Below are positions 32,645 through 41,844 of a DNA stretch of 64,000 nt, piece by piece. Both the position numbers and the translations under genes were made by a program. The DNA comes from Hyphomicrobiales bacterium (GTDB lineage Bacteria; Pseudomonadota; Alphaproteobacteria; Rhizobiales; Beijerinckiaceae): NCBI GenBank assembly GCA_026400535.1, contig JAPLOU010000037.1:62001-126000 (forward strand), read 5' to 3'. Position 1 is the first letter of the stretch, and the number at the start of each line of letters is the position of its first letter. The notes below the pieces were generated by a model. It had not been told where the DNA came from. It worked only from the letters and a program-made list of their open reading frames with translations, and did not search any database.

Positions 32645-32874
32645 CCGGAGTGACCACCAAGGCAGAGCGGACCGCGATTGCGGCCAGGGTCGGTGTGCTG
32701 ATCGAGGCCCGCATCGCGGCGCGCAAGGCGAGGGACTTCGCCGAGTCCGACCGGCTTCGCGCGCAGATCGTGGGGCTCGGCGTCGTGCTGATGGATGCGA
32801 AGGACCCGGTCACGGGTGAATTCTCGTCGACCTGGCGCTTTGCCAAGGCCGTCAAGGCGGAGGGAGAACCATGA
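32641..32874 (+). CDS. stand-alone CysS C-terminal-domain-like protein
   Basis: 77 residues from ATG at 32641, overlapping the previous stop (ATGA). The sequence IEARIAARKARDFAESDRLRAQIVGLGVVLMDAKD closely parallels the CysS tail of the nearby synthetase ([20 protein letters not shown]). It is therefore a free copy of the CysS anticodon-side helical module. It could bind tRNA or be a relic of partial cysS duplication. It overlaps the GNAT gene start by 4 bp. Confidence 0.7.
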   Translation: MTGVTTKAERTAIAARVGVLIEARIAARKARDFAESDRLRAQIVGLGVVLMDAKDPVTGEFSSTWRFAKAVKAEGEP

Positions 32875-33362
32875 GCTACGCGCTGCGCCCGGCCCTGCCG
32901 GCTGATTTCGCCGATCTTGGCATCCTGTTCCAGGCCTCAATCGAGGAATTGGCCACTGATGCCTATTCCAATGAGCAGCGCGCGCTGTGGGGCGCGAAGG
33001 CGGATGACGAGAAGGGCTGGGCCAAGCACCTGTCGGGCTGCCTGGTCCTGATCGCCGAGGAGGATGGCGAGCCGGTGGGCTTTGCGGCGATGCGCGACAA
33101 TGCCATCATCGAGAATGTCCATGTCCATCCCGATATGGCGTTCATGGGGGTCGGGCGGCAATTGCTCGATGCGCTGGAGCGGTTGGCGATGGCGCGTGGA
33201 GCCAAGAAGCTCAGCGTCGCGGCGACCGACAATGCGCTGCCTTTCTTCGAGCGGCTCGGCTTCGTGGCGATGCGCCGCTCAACCGTGAGCATCGGCGCGG
33301 AATGGCTGCCCAGCATGGTGATGGACAAGGCGCTGGCCGCCAACACGGATGATGAAGCATGA
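32871..33362 (+). CDS. GNAT family N-acetyltransferase
   Basis: 163 residues with the GNAT fold: N-terminal LRPALPADFADLGILFQASI, acetyl-CoA site region IENVHVHPDMAFMGVGRQLLDALERLA (Q/RxxGxG/A-type loop MGVGRQL), and C-terminal FFERLGFVAMRRSTVSIG. Substrate unknown. ATGA overlaps on both sides place it in one operon with the CysS-tail protein and cimA. Confidence 0.88.
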   Translation: MSYALRPALPADFADLGILFQASIEELATDAYSNEQRALWGAKADDEKGWAKHLSGCLVLIAEEDGEPVGFAAMRDNAIIENVHVHPDMAFMGVGRQLLDALERLAMARGAKKLSVAATDNALPFFERLGFVAMRRSTVSIGAEWLPSMVMDKALAANTDDEA

Positions 33363-34972
33363 GCGCCGCCGCCGGAATGCCGAAGGAACGGGTCTACCTG
33401 TTCGACACCACCTTGCGCGATGGCGCGCAGACCACGGGCATCGACTTCTCGCTGCATGACAAGCGGACCATCGCCGCCATCCTGGACGGGCTTGGCATCG
33501 ACTATGTCGAGGGTGGCTATCCGGGCGCGAACCCGCTCGACACCAGTTTTTTCAACGAGAAAGCCACCGCCCATGCGAAGTTCTGCGCTTTCGGCATGAC
33601 GCGACGGCCAGGCCGGTCGGCTTCCAACGATCCGGGGATCGCCGGCCTCCTGCAGTCCAAGGCCGACACCATCGTCTTCGTGGCCAAGACCTGGGACTAT
33701 CATGTGCGCGTGGCACTGGAGACGACCAACGGGGAAAATCTCGCCAGCATAGTCGACAGCGTGAAGGCGGCGGTGGCCGCCGGCCGCGAGGCAATTGTCG
33801 ACTGCGAGCACTTCTTCGACGGATTCAAGGCCAATCCCGCTTATGCGCTGGCCTGCGCACGCGCTGCCCATGAAGCCGGTGCGCGCTGGGTCGTGCTGTG
33901 CGACACCAATGGCGGCACGCTACCGGACGAAATCTCCGCCATCGTAACGCGCACCTGCGCCATCGTGCCGGGCAGCCATCTGGGCATCCACGCCCATGAT
34001 GATTGCGGCTGCGCGGTTGCCAATTCGCTGGCCGCCGTCGAGGCCGGCGTGCGCCATATCCAGGGCACGCTCAACGGGCTCGGCGAGCGCTGCGGCAATG
34101 CAAATCTGGTGACGCTGATCGGGGCGCTGAAGCTGAAGCCGCACCTGAGCCAGCGCTATGAGATCGGCGTCGATTCCGCGCGACTGGGCGAATTGACCAA
34201 GGCCTCGCGCCAGCTCGACGAGATCCTCAATCGTTCGCCAAACAAGCACGCGCCCTTCGTCGGCGCATCCGCTTTTGCCACCAAGGCCGGCATCCATGCC
34301 TCCGCCGTGCTGAAGGAGCCGGAGACCTATGAGCACGTAGCGCCCGAGACGGTCGGCAACCGGCGCCGCGTTCTGGTCTCGGATCAGGCCGGCAAGTCGA
34401 ACCTCATCGCCGAACTGGAGCGGATCGGCGTCAGCATCGACAAGGCCGACCCGCGCCTTGGCCGCGTGCTCTCCGAGGTCAAGGACAAGGAGGCGATGGG
34501 CTATGCCTATGAAGGTGCGGACGCGTCCTTCTTCCTGCTGGCCAATCGGGTCATGGGGCAGGTGCCCAACTTCTTCGAGGTCGAGCGCTTCAAGGTCAAT
34601 GTCGAGCGGCGCTACAATGCTGTCGGCGAGCTGGTGACCTTCTCGGAGGCCATCGTGAAGGTGAAGATCGGTGGCCAGACGCGCATGTCGGTGGCCGAGG
34701 GCAACGGCCCGGTCAACGCGCTCGACAAGGCGCTGCGCAAGGATCTCGGACGCTATCAGGATATCATCAAGGGCCTGAAGCTGGTCGACTACAAGGTCCG
34801 CATCTTTCAGGGAGGAACAGATGCCGTGACCCGCGTTCTGATCGACTCCGCCGATGAGCGTGAGCGCTGGACCACGGTGGGCGTCAGCGCCAACATCATC
34901 GACGCGTCGTTCCAGGCGCTGGTCGACTCGATCAACTACAGGCTGGTCAAGGCTGGCGCCAGGGGCGATTGA
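33359..34972 (+). CDS. cimA: (R)-citramalate synthase
   Basis: LeuA-like acyltransferase of the CimA type: condenses acetyl-CoA with pyruvate for isoleucine synthesis. The 537 residues start with the DRE-TIM barrel motif FDTTLRDGAQTTGIDFS, where Arg and Asp are catalytic and metal-binding. The HxH metal pair is in LGIHAHDDCG and the second signature is GTLNGLGERCGNANL. A C-terminal regulatory LeuA-dimer domain follows from about residue 390. ATGA overlap with the GNAT gene. Its end overlaps the convergent acyl-CoA synthetase gene by 26 bp. Confidence 0.92.
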   Translation: MSAAAGMPKERVYLFDTTLRDGAQTTGIDFSLHDKRTIAAILDGLGIDYVEGGYPGANPLDTSFFNEKATAHAKFCAFGMTRRPGRSASNDPGIAGLLQSKADTIVFVAKTWDYHVRVALETTNGENLASIVDSVKAAVAAGREAIVDCEHFFDGFKANPAYALACARAAHEAGARWVVLCDTNGGTLPDEISAIVTRTCAIVPGSHLGIHAHDDCGCAVANSLAAVEAGVRHIQGTLNGLGERCGNANLVTLIGALKLKPHLSQRYEIGVDSARLGELTKASRQLDEILNRSPNKHAPFVGASAFATKAGIHASAVLKEPETYEHVAPETVGNRRRVLVSDQAGKSNLIAELERIGVSIDKADPRLGRVLSEVKDKEAMGYAYEGADASFFLLANRVMGQVPNFFEVERFKVNVERRYNAVGELVTFSEAIVKVKIGGQTRMSVAEGNGPVNALDKALRKDLGRYQDIIKGLKLVDYKVRIFQGGTDAVTRVLIDSADERERWTTVGVSANIIDASFQALVDSINYRLVKAGARGD

Positions 34973-36485
34973 GCTCCCTCAGCCGCGGGTCTTTGTCGAT
35001 GGCACGCAGCTCGGTCTTCAGGATCTTGCCGTAATTGCTCTTGGGCAGGGCCTCGACGCGCACATAATCCTTGGGGCGCTTGAAGCGGGCGATGCGTTCA
35101 AGACAGAGCGCATCAAGTTCGCCGGCCGGAGCCTCGCCAACCACATAGGCGACCACCACCTCGCCCCACTCGGCATCAGGCCGCCCGATCACCGAGACCT
35201 CGCGCACGGCGGGGTGCTGCAGCAGGACCTCCTCGACCTCGCGCGGGTAGATGTTGGAGCCGCCCGAGATGATCAGGTCGTTGGCGCGGTCCTTCAGCGT
35301 CAGGTAGCCGCGTTCGTCGATGGCGCCGACGTCGCCGGTGAACAGCCAGCCGTCGCGCAGGGATTTTGCCGTCGCGGCCTCATTGTTCCAGTAGCCCGCC
35401 ATGACCGGCGCGCCCCGCGCGATCACCTCGCCGGTTTCGCCGAGCGGCAGGTGCCGGCCTGTTTCGTCGACCACCGCCATCTGCATGCAGGCATAGGCGC
35501 GGCCTGCCGAGGCGAGCCGATCGAGCCACAGCGGATGGCCGAAGTCGCCGATCTCGGCCTTGCCGAGGTTGGAGATGGTCATCGGGCTCTCGCCTTGTCC
35601 ATAGATCTGGGCAAGGCAGGGGCCCAGGCGTTCCAGCGCGGCGCGGGTGTCCTCGACATACATCGGCGCGCCACCCCAGATAATGGTCCGTATTGCGCCG
35701 GGCGCGAACGCGACGCCGCTGGCCGTCAGACGCTTGATCATCGTCGGGGCAGCAAACATCGACATGCGGCGCCAATGGTTCATCGCCGCCGCGATTTCGG
35801 AAGGGTCGAAGCCGCCGCTTTCGGGCACGACATTGACGCCCATGCGCATGACATGCGCCATGATGTAGAGGCCCGAGCCATGGCTCATCGGAGCCGCGTG
35901 CAGGATCGGGTTGCCGGGGGCGATCGGGTCGACCTCCATCGCATAGGCAAAGGACATGGCGGCGAGGTTGCCGTGGCTGAGCATCGCGCCCTTGGGCCGC
36001 CCGGTGGTGCCGGACGTGTAGAACAGCCAGGCCAAGTCCGATGCGCTTCGCGACGCGACAGGCGTGGCGTCAGCCGTCACAAGACCATGCCATGCAGGCG
36101 CCCCGAACCGGATCACCTGCTGCAGGGAGCTGGGTGCGTGGGTCAGAACCGCTGCCTCCAGATCGGCGGAGACAAAGGCCGCGCGGCTGCCCGAGTGTGC
36201 CAGGATGTAGGCGATCTCCAGGCCATGCAGCTTGGCGTTGACCGGGACGGCCACCAGTCCGGCATGCCAGATCGCGTACATGGCAGCGGCATAGTCCGGC
36301 GAATTGGCCGCGACAATGGCCACGCGGTCCCCGGCTTCAAGGCCGAGCTGGAGGAGGCCCCCGGCGCGCCGGGCGGTGCCGGCGGCAAGATCGCCATAGC
36401 TGGCGGTAACATCCAGTCCACGCCCGAGCGCAGGGGCGGCAGGGTCGGCTTTTCCGGCGCGCTCGAGCCACAGGGCCATGTTCAT
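34947..36485 (-). CDS. acyl-CoA synthetase, AMP-binding family
   Basis: 512-residue adenylate-forming ligase. The P-loop motif is FYTSGTTGRPKGAMLSHGN near residue 165. Later motifs are YGQGESPMT, the adenylate motif GWLFTGDVGAIDERGYL with its Asp, the hinge DRANDLIISGGSNIYP and the catalytic Lys in KSNYGKILKTEL. It most resembles medium- or long-chain fatty or aromatic acyl-CoA ligases; substrate unknown. It starts 4 bp after maf, so they form an operon. Confidence 0.9.
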   Translation of the reverse strand: MNMALWLERAGKADPAAPALGRGLDVTASYGDLAAGTARRAGGLLQLGLEAGDRVAIVAANSPDYAAAMYAIWHAGLVAVPVNAKLHGLEIAYILAHSGSRAAFVSADLEAAVLTHAPSSLQQVIRFGAPAWHGLVTADATPVASRSASDLAWLFYTSGTTGRPKGAMLSHGNLAAMSFAYAMEVDPIAPGNPILHAAPMSHGSGLYIMAHVMRMGVNVVPESGGFDPSEIAAAMNHWRRMSMFAAPTMIKRLTASGVAFAPGAIRTIIWGGAPMYVEDTRAALERLGPCLAQIYGQGESPMTISNLGKAEIGDFGHPLWLDRLASAGRAYACMQMAVVDETGRHLPLGETGEVIARGAPVMAGYWNNEAATAKSLRDGWLFTGDVGAIDERGYLTLKDRANDLIISGGSNIYPREVEEVLLQHPAVREVSVIGRPDAEWGEVVVAYVVGEAPAGELDALCLERIARFKRPKDYVRVEALPKSNYGKILKTELRAIDKDPRLRELNRPWRQP

Positions 36486-36489
36486 CGGA

Positions 36490-37143
36490 TCAGCCCGCCG
36501 CGTTCAGCCAGCCCATGTGGATCGGATAGCCTTCGCCGCCGAGCAGCGCGAGCGTCTCGTAGAGCGGCAGGCCGACCACGCCGGTGTGTGAACCGACCAG
36601 CTTGAGGATGAAGGCGCCCGCAATGCCCTGCGCCGCATAGCCGCCGGCCTTGCCGCGCCATTCGCCGGTGGCCAGGTAGCTCTCGATGTCCTGCGAGGAC
36701 AGGCGCTTGAAGCGGATGCGGGTCTCAACGATCTTCTCGCGGAAGCCGCCTTTCGGCGTGACCAGCGTGACGCCGGTGTAGACGCGGTGGGTGCGCCCGG
36801 AGAGCAGGCGCAGGCATTCGGCGGCCTCGTCGACAACCTCCGGCTTCGGCAGTACGCGCCGGCCGAGCGCTACGACTGTGTCGGCGGAGACAATGTAGGA
36901 CCCTGTCAGCTCGGGGCGGTTCCCGCTGACACCGTAAGCGGCCTCGGCCTTCTCGCGGGCGAGGCGACGGGCGAGGTCGCGCGGGCGCTCGTTCTTCTTG
37001 GGCGTTTCGTCGATGTCTGTCGGCAGCAGCGCGTCAGGACGGATGCCGGCCTGTTCCAGCAGGGCCAGCCGGCGCGGGCTGGCCGAAGCCAGCACGAGTT
37101 TCGGGCGCCAGTTCTGGCCTTGCTGATCCTGTCGTCCGAACAC
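36490..37143 (-). CDS. maf: Maf-like nucleoside triphosphate pyrophosphatase
   Basis: Hydrolyses noncanonical or nucleotide triphosphates. 217 residues with the family signature [19 protein letters not shown] at residue 15, KAEAA near 65, the catalytic Asp region [12 protein letters not shown] and the end [12 protein letters not shown], then [17 protein letters not shown] start. It is immediately upstream of the acyl-CoA synthetase gene. Confidence 0.92.
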   Translation of the reverse strand: MFGRQDQQGQNWRPKLVLASASPRRLALLEQAGIRPDALLPTDIDETPKKNERPRDLARRLAREKAEAAYGVSGNRPELTGSYIVSADTVVALGRRVLPKPEVVDEAAECLRLLSGRTHRVYTGVTLVTPKGGFREKIVETRIRFKRLSSQDIESYLATGEWRGKAGGYAAQGIAGAFILKLVGSHTGVVGLPLYETLALLGGEGYPIHMGWLNAAG

Positions 37144-37266
37144 GGCGGCGATATTCCTGTTGTTCCGATGGCTGGCTTAGTTGATCGGCGGGGAAAAGTG
37201 AACCGATGGCCAGATTACGGGCACCATGATGTCTGTCACCTGCTTCTCGCCGTGCACGAAAGGCCG

Positions 37267-38124
37267 CTATGGAGCGGGCGTTGGCGCGTGCGGGGCTTTC
37301 GCGGCCTCTGCGCTCGCCTTCGCCGCCGCATTGCGATCGGCCAGTTCCAGCGCGCGGAACTGCTGCACACTCAGGGGAATGCCGGCAAAGTAGCCAATCA
37401 CGATCAGGCTGAGCATCTCGAAGGGATAGGCCACCACAAGGGCAGTTACCAGAATGACACTGATGAAGATCGGCGCGACCCAGTTGCGTGGCACTTTCGC
37501 GCCCAGCGTCTTGCCGGCGTACATCGGGACGGTGGAAATGGTCAGGAAGGCGCAGAACAGCAGATACAGGGCCACGGGGACAGCCCCGTAGGGCACAATC
37601 GGAACGCCGAGAAAGTACAGATAAAGCGGCAGCATCGCGGTGACGGCCCCGGCTGGCGCGGGCATGCCGGTGAAGAAATTCTTCTGCCAGTCGGGACGGC
37701 TTGGATCATCGATCATGACATTGAAGCGCGCCAGCCTCAGGCACATCGCGATGGCGAAGATGATGCTGATGATCCAGCCGAAGTTCTTCAGGTCCTTGAG
37801 CACGAAATGGTACAGGATGACTGCCGGAACGACCCCGAAGTTGACAAAATCGGCCAGCGAATCGAGCTGTGCGCCAAAGCGCGACGTGCCCTTGAGAAAG
37901 CGCGCCAGCCGGCCGTCGACGCCGTCGAGCGCTGCTGCGATCAGGACGCAGACGACGCCAAGCTCAAGCTTGCCCTCGATGGCCAGCCGCATGCCGGTCA
38001 GCCCCAGCGCAAGGCCGAGCAGCGTGATCAGGTTCGGCGCCAGCAGCCGGAATGGAATCGGCTTGAAGCGCCGTTTGCGGGGCTCATCCTTGTCCGGCTG
38101 GAAGGGGGGAAACAGTTCGCTCAA
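37267..38124 (-). CDS. pssA: CDP-diacylglycerol-serine O-phosphatidyltransferase
   Basis: Inner membrane enzyme making phosphatidylserine, precursor of phosphatidylethanolamine. 285 residues, about eight membrane segments, with the CDP-alcohol phosphotransferase motif DGVDGRLARFLKGTSRFGAQ followed by LDSLAD, holding all conserved Asp residues and Arg. A protease gene lies between it and psd, the next enzyme of the pathway. Confidence 0.95.
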   Translation of the reverse strand: MSELFPPFQPDKDEPRKRRFKPIPFRLLAPNLITLLGLALGLTGMRLAIEGKLELGVVCVLIAAALDGVDGRLARFLKGTSRFGAQLDSLADFVNFGVVPAVILYHFVLKDLKNFGWIISIIFAIAMCLRLARFNVMIDDPSRPDWQKNFFTGMPAPAGAVTAMLPLYLYFLGVPIVPYGAVPVALYLLFCAFLTISTVPMYAGKTLGAKVPRNWVAPIFISVILVTALVVAYPFEMLSLIVIGYFAGIPLSVQQFRALELADRNAAAKASAEAAKAPHAPTPAP

Positions 38125-38338
38125 CGCCGTGGCCTCTCTGGATCATGCCGCTCTCAATCGGGCTCGGTCCCATCACGGATGGATGCCTGATTCCGGTTGG
38201 CCGGAGCATGGCCTGTCCGCAAAACCGATAACCGATTGTGCGGGCGACGCCCCGAGCGATGACGGCAACCTACGCCAGAAGCAGCCCGTGGAACAAGCTC
38301 CGCCGCCAAGGTCTCCGACGCCTCGGCCACATTCGGGT

Positions 38339-39664
38339 TCAGTCCCGCATCGAAAGCAGCTTCATGTCGCTGTTGAGAACCTCGATCCGGTAGAACTCCG
38401 AGCCGATCCGGCGCGGCGTGATGCCGGTGCCGCGCCGCAGCATCAGGGCGACGCGCTCCGTTGCAGGGCGCCTGGAAAGCCAGGCATGCAGGGCTTCGAT
38501 CGTTGAGAAGGCCTGCCCTCCAACGGTCTCGACCTGATCCCACTGGGTGATGCCGCGCCGCGCGGCTTCCTCGCCCTGCTTGACGAACTCGACGCGCAGC
38601 CGCGGCTCGTCGCGGTAGTCGATGTCAAGCGCGTTGCGCTCTACGATCAGCATGCCGGCGAGGCTGAGCATTCGTCGGGCCATCACCGGCTGGGCCTGCA
38701 CGAGCGGAATGGTGACATCGGAGGTCACGCCATCCTTGCGGATCGCGACCGCGACATTGCCGGTGCGGCCGCGCAGGGCCGTCATGAGGTCCGGAAAGCT
38801 GGCAGCAGGCCTCTCGCCGGCGAGGCCCAGAACAAGTGCTCCGGTCGGCAGGGCGTCGCCCGCAGGCGTGCTGGGGAAGCTGCGTGCAACAACGAGCGTC
38901 TCGTTGCGGGCCGTCTTGATCCAATACACCGGCAGGTGAGGCTGGGTCGGATCCTTGCCGTCCGCAATCAGGTTGATGATTGGGCAGACATGGCGGATCG
39001 GCGTGGCAAAACCCAGCCCCGGCATGCCCGGCATGTTGGCCGTGTTCACCCCCACAACTTCGGCGGTGGCGATGTCGAGGAGCGGGCCGCCCGAATTGCC
39101 GGGATTGAGCTGCGCGTCGAGCTGGATGTACTCCTCATAGCCGAAGACACGCACGCTCGAAATGATGCCGCGCGTGGCCGTGAAGGCGAGGTTGGCCGGA
39201 TGGCCATACGCAACGACGCCGGCACCCTGCTTGAGCGGTAATGAGCAGCCGAGCTTCGCCTCGGTCGCATCCTCTGGCATCCGGGACGGCTGCACTTTGA
39301 GGACCGCGATGTCGAGCACGTTGTCGATGTAGACGCGCTCAACCTCCAGCCAGTCCTCGTCCGTGAAGGCTACCTCGACAATGCCGGGCGAGCGGCGGGC
39401 GACATGCGCGTTCGTCAGGATCCAGCCGCGTTTCCTGTCGATGATGAAGCCGGTTCCGCGGGCCGTCCCGAAGGTGTCGGGCGGAACCGGCCAGTTCACC
39501 GTGGCGCGGATCTTGACCGTGTATTTCTCTGCGACCTGCAGCATGGCGCCGAGATCGGTGACAGTCTGCGCACCCGCCGGGCCCAATGGCAGCAGCGCAG
39601 CAAAACAAAGCAGCAGCGCCAGCCCTGCGGCCAGAACCGGACGGCATCGAAAAACATGGATCAC
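38339..39664 (-). CDS. exported trypsin-like serine protease
   Basis: 441 residues, signal peptide ending near GPAGAQTV. The S1C/DegP-like catalytic domain has His in ILTNAHVARR, Asp in DNVLDIAVLKV and Ser in QLNPGNSGGPLLD. After about residue 250 a degenerate PDZ-like part follows (WDQVETVGGQAFSTIEALHA). Likely periplasmic quality control or regulated proteolysis. It sits between psd and pssA on the same strand, which is unusual as those two genes are often adjacent in this order. Confidence 0.85.
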   Translation of the reverse strand: MIHVFRCRPVLAAGLALLLCFAALLPLGPAGAQTVTDLGAMLQVAEKYTVKIRATVNWPVPPDTFGTARGTGFIIDRKRGWILTNAHVARRSPGIVEVAFTDEDWLEVERVYIDNVLDIAVLKVQPSRMPEDATEAKLGCSLPLKQGAGVVAYGHPANLAFTATRGIISSVRVFGYEEYIQLDAQLNPGNSGGPLLDIATAEVVGVNTANMPGMPGLGFATPIRHVCPIINLIADGKDPTQPHLPVYWIKTARNETLVVARSFPSTPAGDALPTGALVLGLAGERPAASFPDLMTALRGRTGNVAVAIRKDGVTSDVTIPLVQAQPVMARRMLSLAGMLIVERNALDIDYRDEPRLRVEFVKQGEEAARRGITQWDQVETVGGQAFSTIEALHAWLSRRPATERVALMLRRGTGITPRRIGSEFYRIEVLNSDMKLLSMRD

Positions 39665-39800
39665 GCGAGGCTCGCAGACGGGTACAAGGACAAGACGAAC
39701 CTAGGCGTCCGTCCGCTGCGCCACAAGCTCCGTGATGGTCACAGCGTGGTGAGCGGCAGTCAGCTCCGCGTCGCCCGCCTCCTGACCCTTCTGTCCGCGG

Positions 39801-40499
39801 CTATTGCGCCTGGAAGGTGCGCGCGGGCTCGGCCGACGCCATGTCCGCGATCACGCTTTCGCCGGCGATCATCGTCTGACCCACGCAGACGAGCGGCTTG
39901 ATGCCGGGCGGCAGGTAGACATCGACGCGGCTGCCGAAGCGGATCAGGCCGAAGCGCTCTCCGGGGGCGAGCATGGCGCCATCCTTGACGAAGGGCACGA
40001 TGCGTCGGGCGATCAGCCCCGCGATCTGGACCACGGCGACCGGTCCGGAGGCGGTTTCGATGTGCAACGCATTGCGCTCGTTGTCGTCGCTTGCCTTGTC
40101 GAGCTCGGCGTTGAGGAACAGGCCGGGCGTGTAGGCCATCTTCTTCAGTGTCCCTGCCACGGGCGAACGGTTCACATGGCAGTCAAAGACGTTCATGAAC
40201 ACCGACACCCGGGTCATCGGCTCGGCGGCCATTTCGAGCTCCGGCGGTGGCACGGCCTGTACGATCATGCTGATCCGGCCATCCGCGGGCGATGTAACCA
40301 GCCCTTCTCTCTGTGGCGTGACGCGTACCGGATCGCGGAAGAAGTAGCAGATCCACAGGGTGATGATCAGGCCAACCCAGCCGAACGGTGTCCACAGATG
40401 GCCCAGAACCGCACTCGCCACCGCCGCGATGGCGATGAAGGGATAGCCCTCCTTGTGGATCGGAACGAACAGCTTCTTGATGGAATCGAGCAACGACAT
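39801..40499 (-). CDS. psd: phosphatidylserine decarboxylase, proenzyme
   Basis: Makes phosphatidylethanolamine from phosphatidylserine. 232 residues, the short rhizobial form. An N-terminal membrane region ([20 protein letters not shown]) precedes the catalytic domain with [14 protein letters not shown] and the self-cleavage site region [13 protein letters not shown], where the Ser becomes the pyruvoyl group. Confidence 0.93.
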   Translation of the reverse strand: MSLLDSIKKLFVPIHKEGYPFIAIAAVASAVLGHLWTPFGWVGLIITLWICYFFRDPVRVTPQREGLVTSPADGRISMIVQAVPPPELEMAAEPMTRVSVFMNVFDCHVNRSPVAGTLKKMAYTPGLFLNAELDKASDDNERNALHIETASGPVAVVQIAGLIARRIVPFVKDGAMLAPGERFGLIRFGSRVDVYLPPGIKPLVCVGQTMIAGESVIADMASAEPARTFQAQ

Positions 40500-40608
40500 C
40501 GGCTATGGCCTTCGCGTGGGGGTTGCCGGCCCGAGCCGGAATTCGGCGGTCATGCAAGCCCGAATGGGCAGCAACACCACTGCAAGGTGTCAGAGCCGCC
40601 GGGCGGAA

Positions 40609-41844
40609 TCAACCCGATCTGCCGTTTGTCACAAGCCGGTCGAGCTGCCAGTAGGCAATGGCCGCGACCAGCGCGGCCAACATGGCGATCCAGAGGGTCA
40701 TGACCTTGCCGAGTCCGTCATACAGGATGGCGAACAGCAGCGGCGAGGCGGCAAACATCAGGTTGAGCCAGCGCGAGAGCTTGCCGAGCGTCGCGGCATA
40801 GCCCCCGGGCCCGAACAATTCGAGCGGCAGGATGGCGCGCGAGGTCGCGATCAGGCCGGTCGCCGCACCGTAGAGCGCCATGGCGGCGCCGATCATGATG
40901 ATCTGGGCGGCGGCGCTGGCCGTGTCCCCAAAGGCCCATAGCATCATGCCGAACACGACAGGCGGGAACAGGGATGCGCCCGCCACAATGCGCATGCCGG
41001 AGACATGGCGGGCGAGCATGAAGTCGGTCAACCGCGCGACAAAGGTGAAATACGCGGTGAACGAGGCAAGGAAAATCGCCATGGAGAGGTCCATGCCTGC
41101 CTGCAGGAACATCGCCACGAAGTACAGCGGCAGGCCCCAGGACACGAGGCCGCTGATTCCGGCTGCTATGACAAGGAGCCAGAACCCCTTGCTGCGCTGA
41201 CGTGCCTCGAGAAGCCCCTGCACCGCCGGCGCGATGTCCTTGTCGAGCGAGGCGGCTTGATCCTGCTTGCGAATGAGGGCGTGGGCAAGCGGCAGACAGA
41301 GCAGCGTCTGGACACCGGCGTAGACGAAGCAGACCGCGCGCCAGCCGATCTCGGCCTCCAGCCATCCCGTCAATGGCCAGATCACGCCATTTGACAGGCC
41401 GCCGAACAGCATCAAAGCCCTCAGTCCGTGCCGGCCGCGTTCCGGAAAGCTCTGGGTAACGGACGCGAGCGCGCCAATGCTCAGCGACATCGGCATGCCC
41501 AGTCCGATGAAGACCCAGGCTGCGAGGTAGGTCAGCGGGCCGGTGCTCAGGCCGATGCCGACAAGGCCCAGGGCGAGCAGGACCTTGCCGATCATCATCG
41601 GGTTGCGGGCACCATCGCTGTCGATCCATTTGCCGCAGCGCGGTGCGATCACCGCGGCCACCACCAGCATCACCGAAATGCCACCGTAGATTACCTCGCG
41701 CCCGACGCCGAGATCGCGCCCGATCGGGCGATCAAGGATCGATGGCAGGTAGAAGGTGGTGCCCCATCCGAGCATCTGCGTCAGCGCGATGCCCGCCACA
41801 AAGAGCGGGAACGATCGGTCCTTGGCAGGAGCGGCAATGCTCAT
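40609..41844 (-). CDS. major facilitator superfamily transporter
   Basis: 411 residues with about 12 membrane helices (for example FPLFVAGIALTQMLGWGTTF, VMLVVAAVIAPRCGKWIDSD, LVSWGLPLYFVAMFLQAG). Between helices 2 and 3 the GKWIDSDGARN stretch resembles the MFS signature loop. Substrate unknown. Its ATG overlaps the stop of the Atm1-type transporter gene by 4 bp, so both are co-translated. Confidence 0.85.
   Translation of the reverse strand: MSIAAPAKDRSFPLFVAGIALTQMLGWGTTFYLPSILDRPIGRDLGVGREVIYGGISVMLVVAAVIAPRCGKWIDSDGARNPMMIGKVLLALGLVGIGLSTGPLTYLAAWVFIGLGMPMSLSIGALASVTQSFPERGRHGLRALMLFGGLSNGVIWPLTGWLEAEIGWRAVCFVYAGVQTLLCLPLAHALIRKQDQAASLDKDIAPAVQGLLEARQRSKGFWLLVIAAGISGLVSWGLPLYFVAMFLQAGMDLSMAIFLASFTAYFTFVARLTDFMLARHVSGMRIVAGASLFPPVVFGMMLWAFGDTASAAAQIIMIGAAMALYGAATGLIATSRAILPLELFGPGGYAATLGKLSRWLNLMFAASPLLFAILYDGLGKVMTLWIAMLAALVAAIAYWQLDRLVTNGRSG

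Noticed and set aside
34854..36605. 583-codon plus-strand open frame
   Set aside because: Antisense to the acyl-CoA synthetase gene, which is clearly real.
36787..38190. 467-codon plus-strand open frame
   Set aside because: Antisense to maf and pssA; composition is His/Gln/Arg-rich as expected for a shadow frame.
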